Assembly (NCBI GenBank): GCA_964017045.1
Contig: OZ024798.1
Location: 30,556,347-30,620,346 of the forward strand
Direction: 5' to 3'
Source: Omphiscola glabra
Taxonomy: Eukaryota; Mollusca; Gastropoda; Lymnaeidae
DNA: 64,000 nt
The first letter of the stretch is position 1. Each line of letters opens with the position of its first letter. The notes below the pieces were generated by a model. The model saw only the letters and a list, made by a program, of their open reading frames with translations, searched no databases and was not told where the DNA came from. Of the stretch, positions 27,119 through 38,521 are shown piece by piece. Position numbers and translations under genes: made by a program.

Positions 27119-27330
27119 TACATTTTTAAACAAGACCCTAGGAAATAAAGAACGAAGTAGAGGAAAAAAAAGAATGAAGGAAGAAGTTGAGAAGTAAAGA
27201 AGTGAGCATAAGAAATAAAGGAACGAAAGCAAGAATGAAAGGAAGAAAAGAAAGAGAGAGAGAAAAAAAAAGAAAAGTTGGGAAAAAAACAATAAAAACG
27301 AAAGGTAAGAATGGTGTAGATAATAAGTAT
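27119..27330. other. Strand-biased purine tract
   Basis: About 200 bp almost free of pyrimidines in long runs (gaagaaaagaaagagagaga type). Open frames on the minus strand here are only pyrimidine-rich translations. Confidence 0.8.
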
Positions 27331-27389
27331 TAACGCATAAAATAAGAACAAGTAACATGAGGAAAAAGTATATAATAATCGAAGGTTAG

Positions 27390-27873
27390 TAGACAATTTA
27401 GGAAATAGAATGATCAAAGGTTAGTAGACAATTTTAGGAAATAGAATGATGGAAGGTTAGTAGACAATTTTAGGAAATAGAATAATCGAAGGTTAGTAGA
27501 CAAATTTAGGAAATAGAATAATCGAAGGTTAGTAGACAATTTTAGGAAATAGAATGATGGAAGGTTAGTAGACAATTTTAGGAAATAGAATAATCGAAGG
27601 TTAGTAGACAATTTTAGGAAATAGAATAATCGAAGGTTAGTAGACAATTTTAGGAAATAGAATAATCGAAGGTTAGTAGACAATTTTAGGAAATAGAATA
27701 ATCGAAGGTTAGTAGACAATTTTAGGAAATAGAATAATCGAAGATTAGTAGACAATTTTAGGAAATAGAATAATCGAAGGTTAGGAGACAATTTTAGGAA
27801 ATAGAATAATCGAAGGTTAGTAGACAATTTTAGGAAATAGAATAATCGAAGGTTAGTAGACAATTTTAGGAAA
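27390..27873. repeat. 36-bp minisatellite, about 13 copies
   Basis: Unit ggttagtagacaattttagg then aaatagaataatcgaa. Confidence 0.96.
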
Positions 27874-28040
27874 TAGAAATAACCACAGTGGATGACAACA
27901 GACAATTGTAGGAAATAGAAATGACCATAGTGGATGACAACAGACAATTGTAGGAAATAGAAACAACCACAGTGGATGACAACAGACAATTGTAGGAAAT
28001 AGAAACAACCACAGTGGATGACAACAGACAATTGTAGGAA
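27874..28040. repeat. 41-bp minisatellite, 4 copies, sharing a block with its neighbour
   Basis: Unit accacagtggatgacaacag then acaattgtaggaaatagaaac. The part acaatt.taggaaatag is shared with the 36-bp array, so one array seems to have arisen from the other. Confidence 0.95.
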
Positions 28041-28180
28041 ATGAAATGAAAGAACGTACTTGTTTTTGTTTCGTTGTTTTGGGACGGGGGAAGAGGGGAT
28101 GTTAAATAAAAGTTAGTAAATATCAGAAAAATTGCAAAGAAAAAAATCTACTGGAAATATAAAAGAGAAAGTGAGTAAGT

Positions 28181-28182
<2 letters not shown>

Positions 28183-28225
<43 letters not shown>
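28183..28225. repeat. Poly(T) run of about 43
   Basis: Uninterrupted T run. It could be the reverse of a poly(A) tail, but no element was recognised on either side. Confidence 0.9.
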
Positions 28226-28230
<5 letters not shown>

Positions 28231-28884
28231 TTCTTTATGATTAAATTGCACTTTCCTACATCACAAAGAGTTTTCTAATACACGATAGCGACAGATGGGG
28301 GCGAGATTGTTTAATAAAGTCTCGCCCAACATTTAATGAAGTAATTGTTATGTTGTTTTTGAGTTTCCTTTATTAACAATTACAGGAGTAACTAATGTTC
28401 TATAGTGAAATTGTAACACGTGCTCCCATTACGGAACATTAACGAAGTCAGTGGTTCTCAAAGTAGACGGTGCCGTATTTTTTTAGAAATGGGCAAAGGT
28501 GATCGTTATTAGACACAATTTCGGGAGAAGATCCTTTGATAACTATATGTAGAGGGGGCAATACTAATTTATATATATATAAGTATGACATATTATATAT
28601 ATATAAGTGAAAATTTGTGGGTTTGTGGAAATGTTTGTTCCACAAAGGCTTTTAAATGGATTGATGGATCTTGATCAAACTTGGCACATATATCCATCAT
28701 TATTCATAAAAAACTCTTGAGGATTATGAATTTTTATAAAATTCCGTTTCGAGCCAAGGGCCCTGAATTCTTTTTTTCTTATATGAGCTACATAAATAAA
28801 ATTAACAACAAATACTCCTAAATGAATAAATGGATCCTGACCAAATTTAGTACACATGCACTTGATTATCCATATTCAAATACT

Positions 28885-29270
28885 GATGGGATCGGGATCC
28901 TATCAGAAAACTCGATCCTTACTTGATTAGGAATACACAGTTTTGGAATCCCAACGGTATCGGGATCCACTGGGATCGAGATAACACCGGGATTGGAATC
29001 TAAACGTAATTTGAATCCAGAGGGATCGGAATCCCAACAGGGAAACGGATCATTCCGGAATCGGGATACCCTTGGGATCAGGAACCCACCGGTATCGGGA
29101 TCCCATCGGGATAGGGTTCTAAACGGGATCTGTGTCGGGATGCAACCGGGATCGGGATCCAAACGGGGGGGGGGGGGTCGGGGGTACCTGGATACCATCG
29201 GAAAACGGGATCCCATCGGGTAACGGGATCCGATTGGGTTTCTCTCTAGGATCGGGATCCCATTGGGGGG
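28885..29270. repeat. Degenerate GGGATC repeat inside the Helitron-like element
   Basis: Roughly 18-bp period, words such as atcgggatcccatcggga. The G run at 29165-29177 is part of it. Open frames on both strands are repeat artefacts. Confidence 0.85.
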
Positions 29271-29334
29271 ACGAACGTTTTACAAAAGTTATTATAAATG
29301 TGTTTTTTATGGGAGACAACGCAACTGTTTTGTT

Positions 29335-29440
29335 GTTTTTTTTTACAATGAGGATGTTTTTTTACAATGAGGATGTTTTTTTTACAATGAGGATTTTTTT
29401 TTTACAATGAGGATGTTTTTTTTTAAAATGAGGATGTTGT
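29335..29440. repeat. 20-bp repeat, about 5 copies, inside the Helitron-like element
   Basis: Unit ttttttttacaatgaggatg. Confidence 0.93.
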
Positions 29441-29776
29441 TTAATAAAATGGCGCTTAATTTTAACGTTAACTGAAAGGCAATGGAAAGTGTTGTTTGTC
29501 CGAATGCAATCCCTGGCAACGCCGGGTATATTGGCTAGTATAGATATATATATGGGGGACATCACATACAGAAGTTAACTTAACGAACTATGGGCTTTCA
29601 AGAAAATCTAGCATTGCAGTAAATGAAAAAGGTGTAACATAACTCTATTTAAAGAATCAAGACCCTGCGACTCGGGGATGACCACTTCAACCCCCACCTC
29701 AGTGCGAAATAACTGCTCTTTGAAGAAACTACAGTCAAAAAAGAGATGGGTTGGTTACTTTAATGATTGCTGGACC

Positions 29777-29941
29777 CAGAGGCGTAACTGGGTTTTTGAC
29801 GCCCTTGGCTAATTTCTTTTTGGCGCCCTTCATATTTAAATAAAAATTTAAAAAATTAGAGATTTAGCGGCGCCCTTTTGAACTGGCGCAGGCCGGCGCC
29901 TTTGGCAACTGCCCCAATGCCAAGCCGTTGTTACGCCACTG
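29777..29941. mobile_element. hAT-like MITE, 165 bp, with 8-bp TSD
   Basis: The left end CAGAGGCGTAACTGG and the inverted right end CAGTGGCGTAACAAC are imperfect terminal inverted repeats of the hAT type. The flanks gctggacc (29769-29776) and gggggacc (29942-29949) match at 6 of 8 bases, consistent with an aged 8-bp target duplication. The inside has repeated GCGCCCTT and GGCGCC words, with no ORF. Confidence 0.7.
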
Positions 29942-29949
29942 GGGGGACC

Positions 29950-30559
29950 CTATTGAGGGGAAAGTACACCTCTGATCCTAGGTATCCAAGGCACACAGAG
30001 ACCAATATCCTAGAGGAAGACGTTAAAGATGCGATAAAGACAGTCCAAATGACATGTCTAAGGGACTAGCTTTAAACACTGTTAGAAGCCAGTACTGCAA
30101 GTGGTAACCTCGGTATTAAATTGGTCACAAATATTATTTTAAAAAGTGCGATATGAAGATGTAAATAACATAATTTTCCCATGGTAGCTTAAATAGCACA
30201 GAAAAGTATAATCTCATATTGAAAGATTAAGTTGCTTTGTGAACATTACATTTATATATATCAACGATCGAATGAAAAAGAACTATTTAATATTCTTTGT
30301 TTGTCAAATTCATTTTAATTTCAGAAAACTCCAATCAAATTATAGGAATAGTTAACATTTATAAATTAGATGACTTTTAAAAAAAAATTTACGTCGCGCC
30401 CCGTACATTCACATAAGAAACATGCACAGAAACATACTAATTCTACAACACCAGCATCCATGTCTTACATCCATTGGGAAAAGAAATAGTAAAAAGCACT
30501 ATATTACTTCATATATTACTTCATTCTATAAACATTAAAAAATAGTTCTCTTACAATGA
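29950..30559. other. Unique AT-rich sequence, no gene recognised
   Basis: Lies between the MITE and the presumed 3' end of the CAP gene. No motif recognised. Confidence 0.5.
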
Positions 30560-30577
30560 TTTATTATGGTGTTTATT
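30560..30577 (-). terminator. Two possible polyadenylation signals for the CAP gene
   Basis: TTTATT occurs twice on the plus strand (30560-30565 and 30572-30577), that is AATAAA twice on the minus strand, about 280 bp past the tentative stop. Confidence 0.35.
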
Positions 30578-30855
30578 TGGGTGGTGGTTTTTCTTCCTTT
30601 CATTAATTTTTTTCATAGCAGAAAAATAAAATTTAAAAAACAAACTCCTTAACAAAATTAATCATCACAACGAATAAAGTCTGAGGCGTCACAACAAGAC
30701 CACTTCCATTATGGTCGTGTTTGCTGATAAAAACGAAGCCTCACCACGGCTCAACACAGGACTGCTGCTGATATCTTCTTGGAGGCTGTAGCACAGTCCA
30801 AAACTCTTAGAATTGGTTGACGTGGTGAGGACGCGGATGATTCTGAGATTCACCT

Positions 30856-30910
30856 TTAGTTGTTGCTGCTGCTGCTGCTGCTAATCTGTACAGCGGGTGG
30901 TTCAGGTGTC
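30856..30910 (-). CDS. CAP protein exon 5, tentative C-terminus
   Basis: With the acceptor GTAG at 30911-30912, phase 2 from exon 4 gives TPEPPAVQI, six serines from an AGC run, NN and a TAA stop. If the AG four bases upstream were used, the reading frame would stop at once. No conserved CAP sequence is visible, so this exon is a guess from phase and position only. Confidence 0.35.
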
Positions 30911-33900
30911 CTACCTGTGTGAAGTGAATTAAAGTTAACCATGGTGTACAGATTCAGGTGCTAAACAGGAGAACATACGAACAGAAGTGGACTGGACGGC
31001 TTCCAAACAAAGCTTCACTAGATAATATAACATGACTGTAAATGTAATTCACATTTGGTCGGTCTTTAAGATTGGTTTCAAGGGACACAATTTTTTGAGT
31101 AAATCTGTTCCACACAAGTTCAAAGATGAAGGTCTATGTCTCATGTTTACAAAAATATGTTTTGTCGAATTTATGTGGTTGAGTATCTTAAGATGCGAAA
31201 AAAATGTTGCGTGAATAATATATAATAAGTGAATACACAGAATACTACAAAGTTCAACTACATAGTAGTGAATTGACTTACTGCTTGTACTGTAAGTAAC
31301 GAATCTACTTACTACATAGCACATCTACACAGTAATGAATCTACTTACTATCTAGTCCATATACACTGTAATGAATCTACTTACTACATAGTCCATCTAC
31401 ATTTTAATGAATCTACTTACTACAGAGTCCATCTACACAGTGATAAATTACTTACTACATAGCCTATTTACATTGTAATGAATCTACTTACTGCTTGGCC
31501 GATATACAGTAAGTAACGCATCTACTTACTATATAGCACATCTGCGTAGTAATGAATCTACTTACTAAAAAGTCCATTTATACAGTAATGAATCTACTTA
31601 CTATATAGCACATCTGCATAGTAATGAATCTACTTACTACAAAGTTCATTTATACAGTAAATGAATCTACTTAGTAATTAGCCGATCTACATAGTAACGA
31701 ATCAGCTTAATACATAGCCCATTTATATATTAATGAATCTACTTACTGCAAAGTCCATTTATGCAGTAGCTCCATTCATTGGAACACCCCCCACAAGGAG
31801 TTCCTTTAGAGAACGGCCTTTCTCCCACATAATTGCCCCTGGGAATAGATTCAGTGGCATCGAAACTTAAAAACAAACATAAATTTTCAAAAGGCCGGGG
31901 GGGGGGGGGGGGGGGGGGTCAGGGAGAGAGAGGGGAGGAGGGGCAAAAAACGTATTATCTTATTAATATTTTATACCCGTTTAAATAATACATTATGTGA
32001 TAAAGTTAAAGGGACACACATCGCATCTCAGTGTGTATTAAAACATTTACGTTAGATTTAACGGCGGCGTTAACGCTTCGCAGTGTGTGTCTAAGATAGG
32101 CGTACTAATCCCGACTATAAAATATTTCAAGGGATTAACTTTGGGATGCAGGCTTATCAGCTAACTTGGGATGCTGGCTTATCGGCGGGTCGTATGAGAT
32201 TTGTACAGTTTTAACTAGCTACGTTAATAATGAAATGTTATGGTGTCTCGCCCAGTTCCTGGTCGACCGTATGGATTGCAAGATTTGAATACGTCACCAT
32301 AAGCTTTACATATTAATGAAACAAAGTTACTATGAGTACTTGGTACTACCATCAAAACATGCTATGAATAGTATTTTACAATCATCATTGCATGTCATGC
32401 AACGCTTACCCTCTTCCTATCTCACTGTAGACATTCCTTGGTATAGTATTGCTTACATTTTTTCTACAGGTTATCCTTGTGAGCTGGTTATAATACACTT
32501 TTTCAGGATTTTGGAACAAGATATGTTTAGGAAAGAAAAACAGATTACAATATCCAGGCCTTCTTTCCCCCCCCCCCCACACACACACACATCTCTGGAA
32601 CGATATTTAGCAACAACTCATAAAAAATTGTTCCCTTTCTTTTTTCTTACAAAACAAAATAAAGAGAGGATGGGGGTGGTAACGGTAGTGGTGGATTCAT
32701 AATGAATGCACGCAAATGATGTTAGCTGTTTCCTGTCACAATATCTCAGTGAGCAGAAATAAATAAATGAATTCGCTAAAAGGGGAAACTTCAAGAAAAT
32801 TTTTTCTTCTTGTTCGTTTGCTAGTGATTTCTAGGATGAAGTCATATTTATGATTTTTGTTGTTCACTACGTCACTGCTAAAAAACTCTCCCAAAATGGC
32901 GACGACAATGCGTGAACGTCATGTCTAGCAAAGTTACTTGACGAAACACGGATATAAATAACGCATTTCATTAGAATTCCAACTATAGCTAACTTCTGGT
33001 AAATTTATTTTTGCGCTCCTACTGCCATACCTAGAGAATTACTTATTTGTAAAGTCCCTGTTTATGAGTAGCTGTACACGATAGTTAAATGTAGTATAAA
33101 TGTAATACATACCCCGGTGCATAGTTGCACATCAGAATTCGACTGCGGCACCGGCCTGGTTTGGTGACGCCACACCCCACTTGGTACGTATTAGCCCACA
33201 CCAGCTGGGGAGAGAAAACGTGGGTGTGAGGTGGCCAAGTTTTAAAGGGAAGAGATTTGTTGTTGTTGTTTTTTTTATAAATAATTTTCTCAAAATAAGC
33301 GTCTGTAGAACTCTGTAAAAAGGTCATAGTATCTTCTGTAAAAAGGTCATAGTATCTTCTGTAAAAAGGTCATAGTATTTTCTGTAAAAAGGTCATATTA
33401 TCTTCTGTAAAAAGTTCATAGTATCTGAAATGGCTGGATGGGTATTGTAATGCTGTCCTGGCTCCTTACTGACAACGTTCCAAAAATTCCAGTCCTTGTT
33501 TAAATACGCCGCTCGTAAGCCCCCGAACTCGACATAGCGATGTTTGGAATTAATGGAACATAAAATCAGGCTGATGCGCTCATTAATCCTCTCCATTTTC
33601 TTATATGCCTGTGAGTCCTGGACATTAACAGAAGAACTTGAAAGGAAAATAAAAGCGATGGAGATGAGATGTTACAGAGGCATTCTTGGCATCTGCTATA
33701 GAGACCACATCACCAATGAGCAAATAAAGGAAGGGATACGTCAGGCGATTGGGCAATGCGATAACCTCCTGACGTCTGTTGGAAGGCGCAGGCTTGGGTG
33801 GTGTGGCCACGTGGCCAGAAAGCAAGGGCTAGCCGGGGGGATCTTGCGGGGCACTACTGGAGGAGGGAGAAGAAGAGGAAGACCAAGAAAAAGATGGGAA

Positions 33901-36900
33901 GATAATATCAAAGAATGGACTTGATTACAACTAGGCGATGCTATGCGTAGGGCAGAAGACCGAGAGGAATGGAGAAGAATAGTGTACATGTCATCTGTGG
34001 CGCCCCAACGGTCGAAGGACTACGGGACATGATGATGATGATGATGATGATATCATGATTAATGTCTTGGCGCAAAGACGTAGGTGGTCGTCATCATGGA
34101 TGTCTGATTGGGAATGGAAAATGTAGCATGAAAAGATCGTGACGGGTGATGTTATATTTAAGAACTGAGGACATGAGAAACATCTCCGAGTCGAACCACC
34201 CCATCTGCCCCCTTCCTACGACCGTGCTGTACACTGACATGCTTGTGTCAGCAACCGGCCTCTGACCTTCTGTTACAGTTTATTGGTACGGTCTTCGACA
34301 CTAGCTTTAACACTATAGCTTACAATACTGTATTATTATAATTTACAAAGATACAGGCCACACCCAGAGGGGGAGGGGGACAACCATGGCACTTTTTAGG
34401 TGCCCGAGCTAGATTATGACCCGCCCTTTTTCCAATTGATTTTTTCCTCGAAAGGGGCCCGAACTCTGTCAGCTGCCTGTGGCCTAGACTTTCCTAGGTG
34501 TGGGCCTGAAAGATGTTTCAATTTAAATATACAAAATTATTCCTAACTCAGCCTCAATTTTATAAAAATATTACTTTGAGTTTGTCAGCATTAACATAAA
34601 AATTTCAGATGCCCAGAGCAGCGTTTAACAACATAGTAATCTTCTTTTCCCGGTAAATTGTGTTGATCTCGTTCGTTAGCCACTTACACTTGTATGACCT
34701 ATTCTTGGATGATTCCAATAAAATAGCTGGCCTCTGACCTCGTGTGCTAATATAAATTTCCCTTTAAGATGTTGTGAACACAGCGAAAGTTAAAAAAAAA
34801 TATATCCTCTCCGTCTATCAACAATGAGACAGAAACGAAACGATCACATTACTAGTCCCGTTGATTCGATGTAACTAATGTTATTAAAAATGTACGGTTG
34901 TATTGGGAAACAAATTAATAAAAGCTAAAATTAATCCCTAATTAGTTTTCCTAGAAATGCTTCACCACCCATTATTTGTACCGTCTTTTGCCGCTTTTCG
35001 TGACCTGGCATTTGGTAGCCGCTGATCTCTACCAATGGTCTCTAATGATAATCTGGACCTTGACACGTGTCAATGAAATGTTGTATTCGTCTTCAGTAAT
35101 GTATCATGCATGTTGTGTGTTCTTACACGATACTGGTGTTTGGACCTGGAGTTGTTCACTTTAGACAAAATGCTGGTCTGAGATCTGGAGGATATGTGTT
35201 TATATCTAATGCAGGTGGGAGATCTGGAGACTGTGTGTTTAGAACTAATGCAGGTAGGAGATCTGGAGTTGGTAAATTTAGACTTAATACAGGTGTAAGA
35301 TCGGGAGGTGGTACAGAAAATTTTAAATATAGTTGACCCACACCCCCCCCTCCCTTGTCATGGAGCTCTTATGTCCTTATTCTGGGATCCGCGGCTTGCT
35401 CTTAGTCTGTACGCCAGTGTGCTCACCTGTGTGTAATGAGTGCATTCCTCCCCCCAGTGTACCCACCTGTGTGTAATGTGTGCATTCCTCCCTGTCGCAT
35501 GTGTTATTGCCATAGTGGTAGTACGCTTCTTCCCAGTAGAAGTCATGGACGGCGTCAGTGAGGTTTATTCGCGTATAAGGTGCTGTCAGAAATGGGAAAC
35601 ATCATTAATTAATTGGGGAACAAACAGAATAAAACCATAATGTAAATAATATGTTAACATTTCTTAAATGTGACAGGAGAGGAAATCTTCAGTATGTTTT
35701 AATATAAAAATGTTATACGCAATTATTAGTTTCTGAGTCTTCACAATAAACAATGCGTAGCTCAACCTTTTTAAAAAGTTGAACAACTCGCGATATGACT
35801 TACGTAGTTATTAACTTTTATTTCACGTTTTGTGCTTTCAATATTGTTAGTAGTCAAATATGTATAAGTACACGATCTCCGTCTTAAGGCTGTCCTCTAC
35901 TTTAGCTGAAGGGTGCACCATTCTTCTGGAGTGTGCTCTACTATAGCTGTAGTGTGCATAATCTCCCCTGCTTCAAAGACCCACAACCCGTCCTGCAAAT
36001 ACAGATCACTTCTACACCTGCTTCTGCCACCGCAAACTGATCATCTTAAGATACAAGCTCATCCTACCATTGCCCCATCCAACGATATTCTCCCCAGCGT
36101 AGTTGTAACCTTCCAGTTGGGATCTTGGGGCATCCGGGGTGTGGTACTCCTGGCATGTCTCTAACCAGTTGCGGGCAAAGTTGGCCAGGTTCCGGTTCCA
36201 GTTCTAAACAGAAAAGAGGTTTAAATGACGAACAGTAATTCGGTAAAACGAATTGCCACATCTCATATCAACCAAATTTCGGGCCAAAACATAAAGTCAC
36301 GACCGCCCTCTAGTGTTAACATGTTCTAGCTAGCCTTCAATATGTTGTTTTTTTTTCTTCGAAACCCACTAATGCACTGATCAAGACTTACACCTGAATC
36401 GCTCTCTCAATCTGAATAGACATTCTTTCATTAAAACTTTAAAATGAGTTCATTGTTGTGTATTTGTCGTATGCAGGTTTTCTTAACATTGACCATTAGT
36501 CAAACATTTTATTGACTGTAACAAATATCTAAAAGTCTGATCTTACATCCCAGCGTGTTTACACAAAAAAAAAAAATGAACAACTTTGAAGATTTTGAAA
36601 GCTTAAAAAGAAATCATCTGATTTGAAATGAAACAAATCGTATGAAATAAACATCACCCCATTTGAAAATAAAACTTTATGAAGAAACCATTTTTACCTT
36701 CCCTTGTGCTCGCTGAAAACTAAAGGGAGCTAAACCCCAAAAATAAAATTAAGCGATCGGTTTATAAAATAGGCTCCACTTATTAAAATAAAATAAAAAT
36801 AATTTTACGTGAAAGATTTTTTTATTTTTTTTAAAATTAATTTATTAATATGTATATGTATTATTTGGCTGTAGCAGTTGGAGCATGGTCAGCCTAGTAT

Positions 36901-38009
36901 AACCAAGGTAATGCAGCAAAGATTAACCATCCCATTGACGTGAATTCATTAAGGAAGATGAAGGGGTCACCAATTCGATCAATAAACTATAATTTAAATT
37001 TTGTTTTTAATGTTGTTATTATCTTTGAGTTGCAAGTTAAAATATGACATTAGATTTGACATTAGATATGACATTAGATATGACATTAGATATGTCGTTA
37101 ATTGGGTCAATAATAATATAAAAAAATTAAATCTAGGATTAGTTTGTAATTTACCCAAGTAAAACTATGTTCGTATGTATCACTTTGCTTATATATTAAA
37201 AATAAACTTAAATAAAGGTTTGAGAACCTGTGTTCTACAGCTAATAATCTTAATAATTCAGCTCACTTAACAAGATTTTACAGGTCCGTCAATTTGAAAA
37301 GATTTGTGAAAAAGTTTAACTTGCTGAAAATTTAAACAACCAAAATAAATTGTCTATAAATTGACCGGGACACCGAGACCCTGTTTTAGAACCGCTATTT
37401 GGCACCTGTCGTCAGTACAAGATAGCCACCTAAAGTCAGTACAAGACAGCCACCTAAAGTCAGTACAAGATAGCCACCTAAAGTCAGTACAAGACAGCCA
37501 CCTAAAGTCAGTACAAGACAGCCACCTAAAGTCAGTACAAGACAGCCACCTAAAGTCATTACAAGACAGCCACCTAAAGTCAGTACCAGACAGCCACCTA
37601 AAGTCAGTACAAGACAGCCACCTAAAGTCAGTACAAGACAGCCACCTAAAGTCAGTACAAGACAGCCACCAAAAGTCAGTACCAGATGGTCACCTAAAGT
37701 CAGTACAAGACAGCCACCAAAAGTCAGTACCAGATGGTCACCTAAAGTCAGTATTATGTAGACACTTAAGTCGGTCCTTATCTCAGTGTTAAAACTCACC
37801 ATGATGCGCATGTTGGTGGCATTTTGTGTTCGCGCCACCAGACTTCGGTAGTAGTTGTGAGCGTCGAGTAACTCTTGGACGTCTTCAAGTGGAATATCGA
37901 TTGTGTTTTCATAGTGACTGAGCAAGGTCGTGTTTGGATACACGGAGTAACACACACTGACCAGGGAGAGGACCACAAGAGTAGTGGAGGTGAATCGTCC
38001 TGGCGCCAT
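30856..38009 (-). CDS. Secreted CAP-superfamily (SCP/CRISP/allergen-5-like) protein, 5 exons, about 202 aa
   Basis: CAP proteins are secreted cysteine-rich proteins that bind sterols, lipids or other partners; the role of this one cannot be read from sequence. Exons join in phase into 609 nt. Residues 1-22 are a signal peptide (MAPGRFTSTTLVVLSLVSVC). The four CAP cavity residues are present: H51 (LDAHNYYR), E108 (GYNYAGENI), E133 (FYWEEAYY) and H151 (CTHYTQLVW). The second signature appears as LMCNYAPG near 179-185. The final exon is the weak part: it gives TPEPPAVQI followed by six serines and NN, and lacks the GN motif that normally follows CNYxP, so a further exon may have been missed. Candidate AATAAA signals on the minus strand lie at 30577-30572 and 30565-30560. 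Introns hold minisatellites, an RTE fragment and a TIR element. Confidence 0.88.
31235..31775. repeat. Degenerate 36-37-bp repeat in CAP intron 4, about 14 copies
   Basis: Unit gtaatgaatctacttactac then atagtccatctacaca, much diverged. Confidence 0.9.
31776..33112. other. CAP intron 4, remaining part
   Basis: Holds a G run of about 24 near 31896-31919, a C run at about 32567 and a short CA repeat next to it. No coding sequence recognised. Confidence 0.6.
33113..33204 (-). CDS. CAP protein exon 4 (residues 155-185)
   Basis: Reads LVWANTYQVGCGVTKPGR and ends SRILMCNYAPG, the CAP signature region. The acceptor CCCCAG is at 33205-33206 and the donor GTATGT at 33112; phase 2 out. Confidence 0.9.
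33313..33425. repeat. 23-bp repeat in CAP intron 3, about 5 copies
   Basis: Unit cttctgtaaaaaggtcatag plus tat. Confidence 0.93.
33544..34051 (+). mobile_element. 5'-truncated RTE-type LINE 3' end with (GAT)n tail
   Basis: Lies in CAP intron 3, antisense to the gene. Codes only the end of the RTE protein: KIRLMRSLILSIFLYACESW, ALEMRCYRG-like KAMEMRCYRGILG, RRLGWCGHVAR and GGGRRRGRPRKRWEDNIKEW. A TGA interrupts EWTGLQ-type sequence at 33922-33924; the same frame then continues LGDAMRRAEDREEWRRIV to a TGA near 34030. Ends in tandem GAT from about 34031. This is a dead copy of a different RTE family from the intact one at 58 kb. Confidence 0.85.
34354..34508. mobile_element. Possible MITE with CAGGCC inverted ends
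   Basis: The left end CAGGCCACACCCAG and the inverted right end CAGGCCCACACCTAGG are similar but need a gap. AAAGAT occurs on both sides (34347-34352 and just after 34508). Non-coding, in CAP intron 3. hAT-like is a guess. Confidence 0.4.
35140..35325. repeat. 38-bp repeat in CAP intron 3, about 4-5 copies
   Basis: Diverged unit with aggtgggagatctggagact then tttagaactaatgc. Lies 100 bp past the duplicated exon 3 donor. Confidence 0.85.
35415..35500 (-). repeat. Tandem duplication of the CAP exon 3 end and donor, 40-bp period
   Basis: Minus strand: ggaatgcacacattacacac then AG/GTGGGT is followed by ggaatgcactcattacacac then AG/GTGAGC. The copies differ at a few bases. Confidence 0.95.
35467..35582 (-). 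CDS. CAP protein exon 3 (residues 116-154)
   Basis: Reads PYTRINLTDAVHDFYWEEAY and ends CDREECTHYTQ at a phase 0 border, the place where many CAP genes split HYTQ from VVW. The acceptor TGACAG is at 35583-35584 and the donor GTGGGT at 35466. A near-identical second exon end and donor (GTGAGC at 35426) lies 40 bp downstream. Confidence 0.9.
36068..36203 (-). CDS. CAP protein exon 2 (residues 71-115)
   Basis: Reads NWNRNLANFARNWLETCQEY and ends LEGYNYAGENIVGWGN. The W.xxLAxxAxxW and GENI blocks are CAP hallmarks. The acceptor GTTTAG is at 36204-36205 and the donor GTAGGA at 36067; phase 1 out. Confidence 0.9.
37407..37757. repeat. 24-bp minisatellite in CAP intron 1, about 14 copies
   Basis: Unit ccacctaaagtcagtacaag plus acag. 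Being a multiple of three, it keeps long frames open on both strands and runs on from exon 1 on the minus strand; this is read-through of the intron. Confidence 0.96.
37800..38009 (-). CDS. CAP protein exon 1 (signal peptide, residues 1-70)
   Basis: The ATG at 38009 is the first in-frame ATG. Codes the signal peptide, then ELLDAHNYYRSLVART and NATNMRIM. The donor GTGAGT is at 37799. A 24-bp minisatellite begins about 40 bases into the intron. Confidence 0.9.
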
Positions 38010-38430
38010 GTCAGCCGTTTTGTCGAACAACAATCTGGAGAGATTAATGACGTCACTGCCTATCACTAAAATATGATACTAAAAGCCTCATAATATAAAA
38101 AACGAAACATCGCTATGCTGTGAAATGAGTAGTACTGTAAAATTTAAAAAAAACAATACACTTTAATGGTTTTTTTTAAAGACTTAACCGTGGTGTGCAA
38201 TAGATCGTGCTGTGATATAAACGTCAAATCATTACTGCATTAATAGGTTTCTACCCTAATATAAAATAGACAACTCACTTAAATGAAATATATAGCGCTG
38301 TAATATGAACTACACATCAAGATAATAGATGATGGACATCACCCTAATAGATTATGGACATCACCCTGACAGATGTTCGACATCACCCTGACAGATGATT
38401 GACATCACCACAATAGAACGATTTAGAAAC
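38010..38430. other. Upstream region of the CAP gene
   Basis: AT-rich. Promoter expected here, but no convincing core element was identified. Ends with a few copies of acatcaccctgacagatg near 38335-38400. Confidence 0.4.
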
Positions 38431-38442
38431 GTGTTTACTTCC

Positions 38443-38443
38443 T

Positions 38444-38521
<78 letters not shown>

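Larger units (their letters stand above)
28560..29538 (+). mobile_element. Non-autonomous Helitron-like element with nested arrays
   Basis: The 3' end reads ccctggcaacgccgggtat then ttggCTAG followed by T, the hairpin-plus-CTRR end of Helitrons. The 5' part has AT-rich sequence, then tttgtggaaatgtttgttcc and gatcttgatcaaacttggca, a motif common at the head of invertebrate Helitron-like repeats. A second, diverged copy of that motif lies near 28830. The interior holds two tandem arrays and no coding sequence. The 5' border is not defined. Confidence 0.55.

Noticed and set aside
27414..28031. 205-codon minus-strand frame
   Set aside because: Translation of two adjoining minisatellites.
28183..28225. 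Poly(T) as the tail of a minus-strand retroelement
   Set aside because: No element body or target duplication recognised beside it.
37395..37799. Extension of CAP exon 1 through the 24-bp array as coding sequence
   Set aside because: A good donor (GTGAGT at 37799) and in-phase joining to exon 2 with conserved CAP residues show this is intron.
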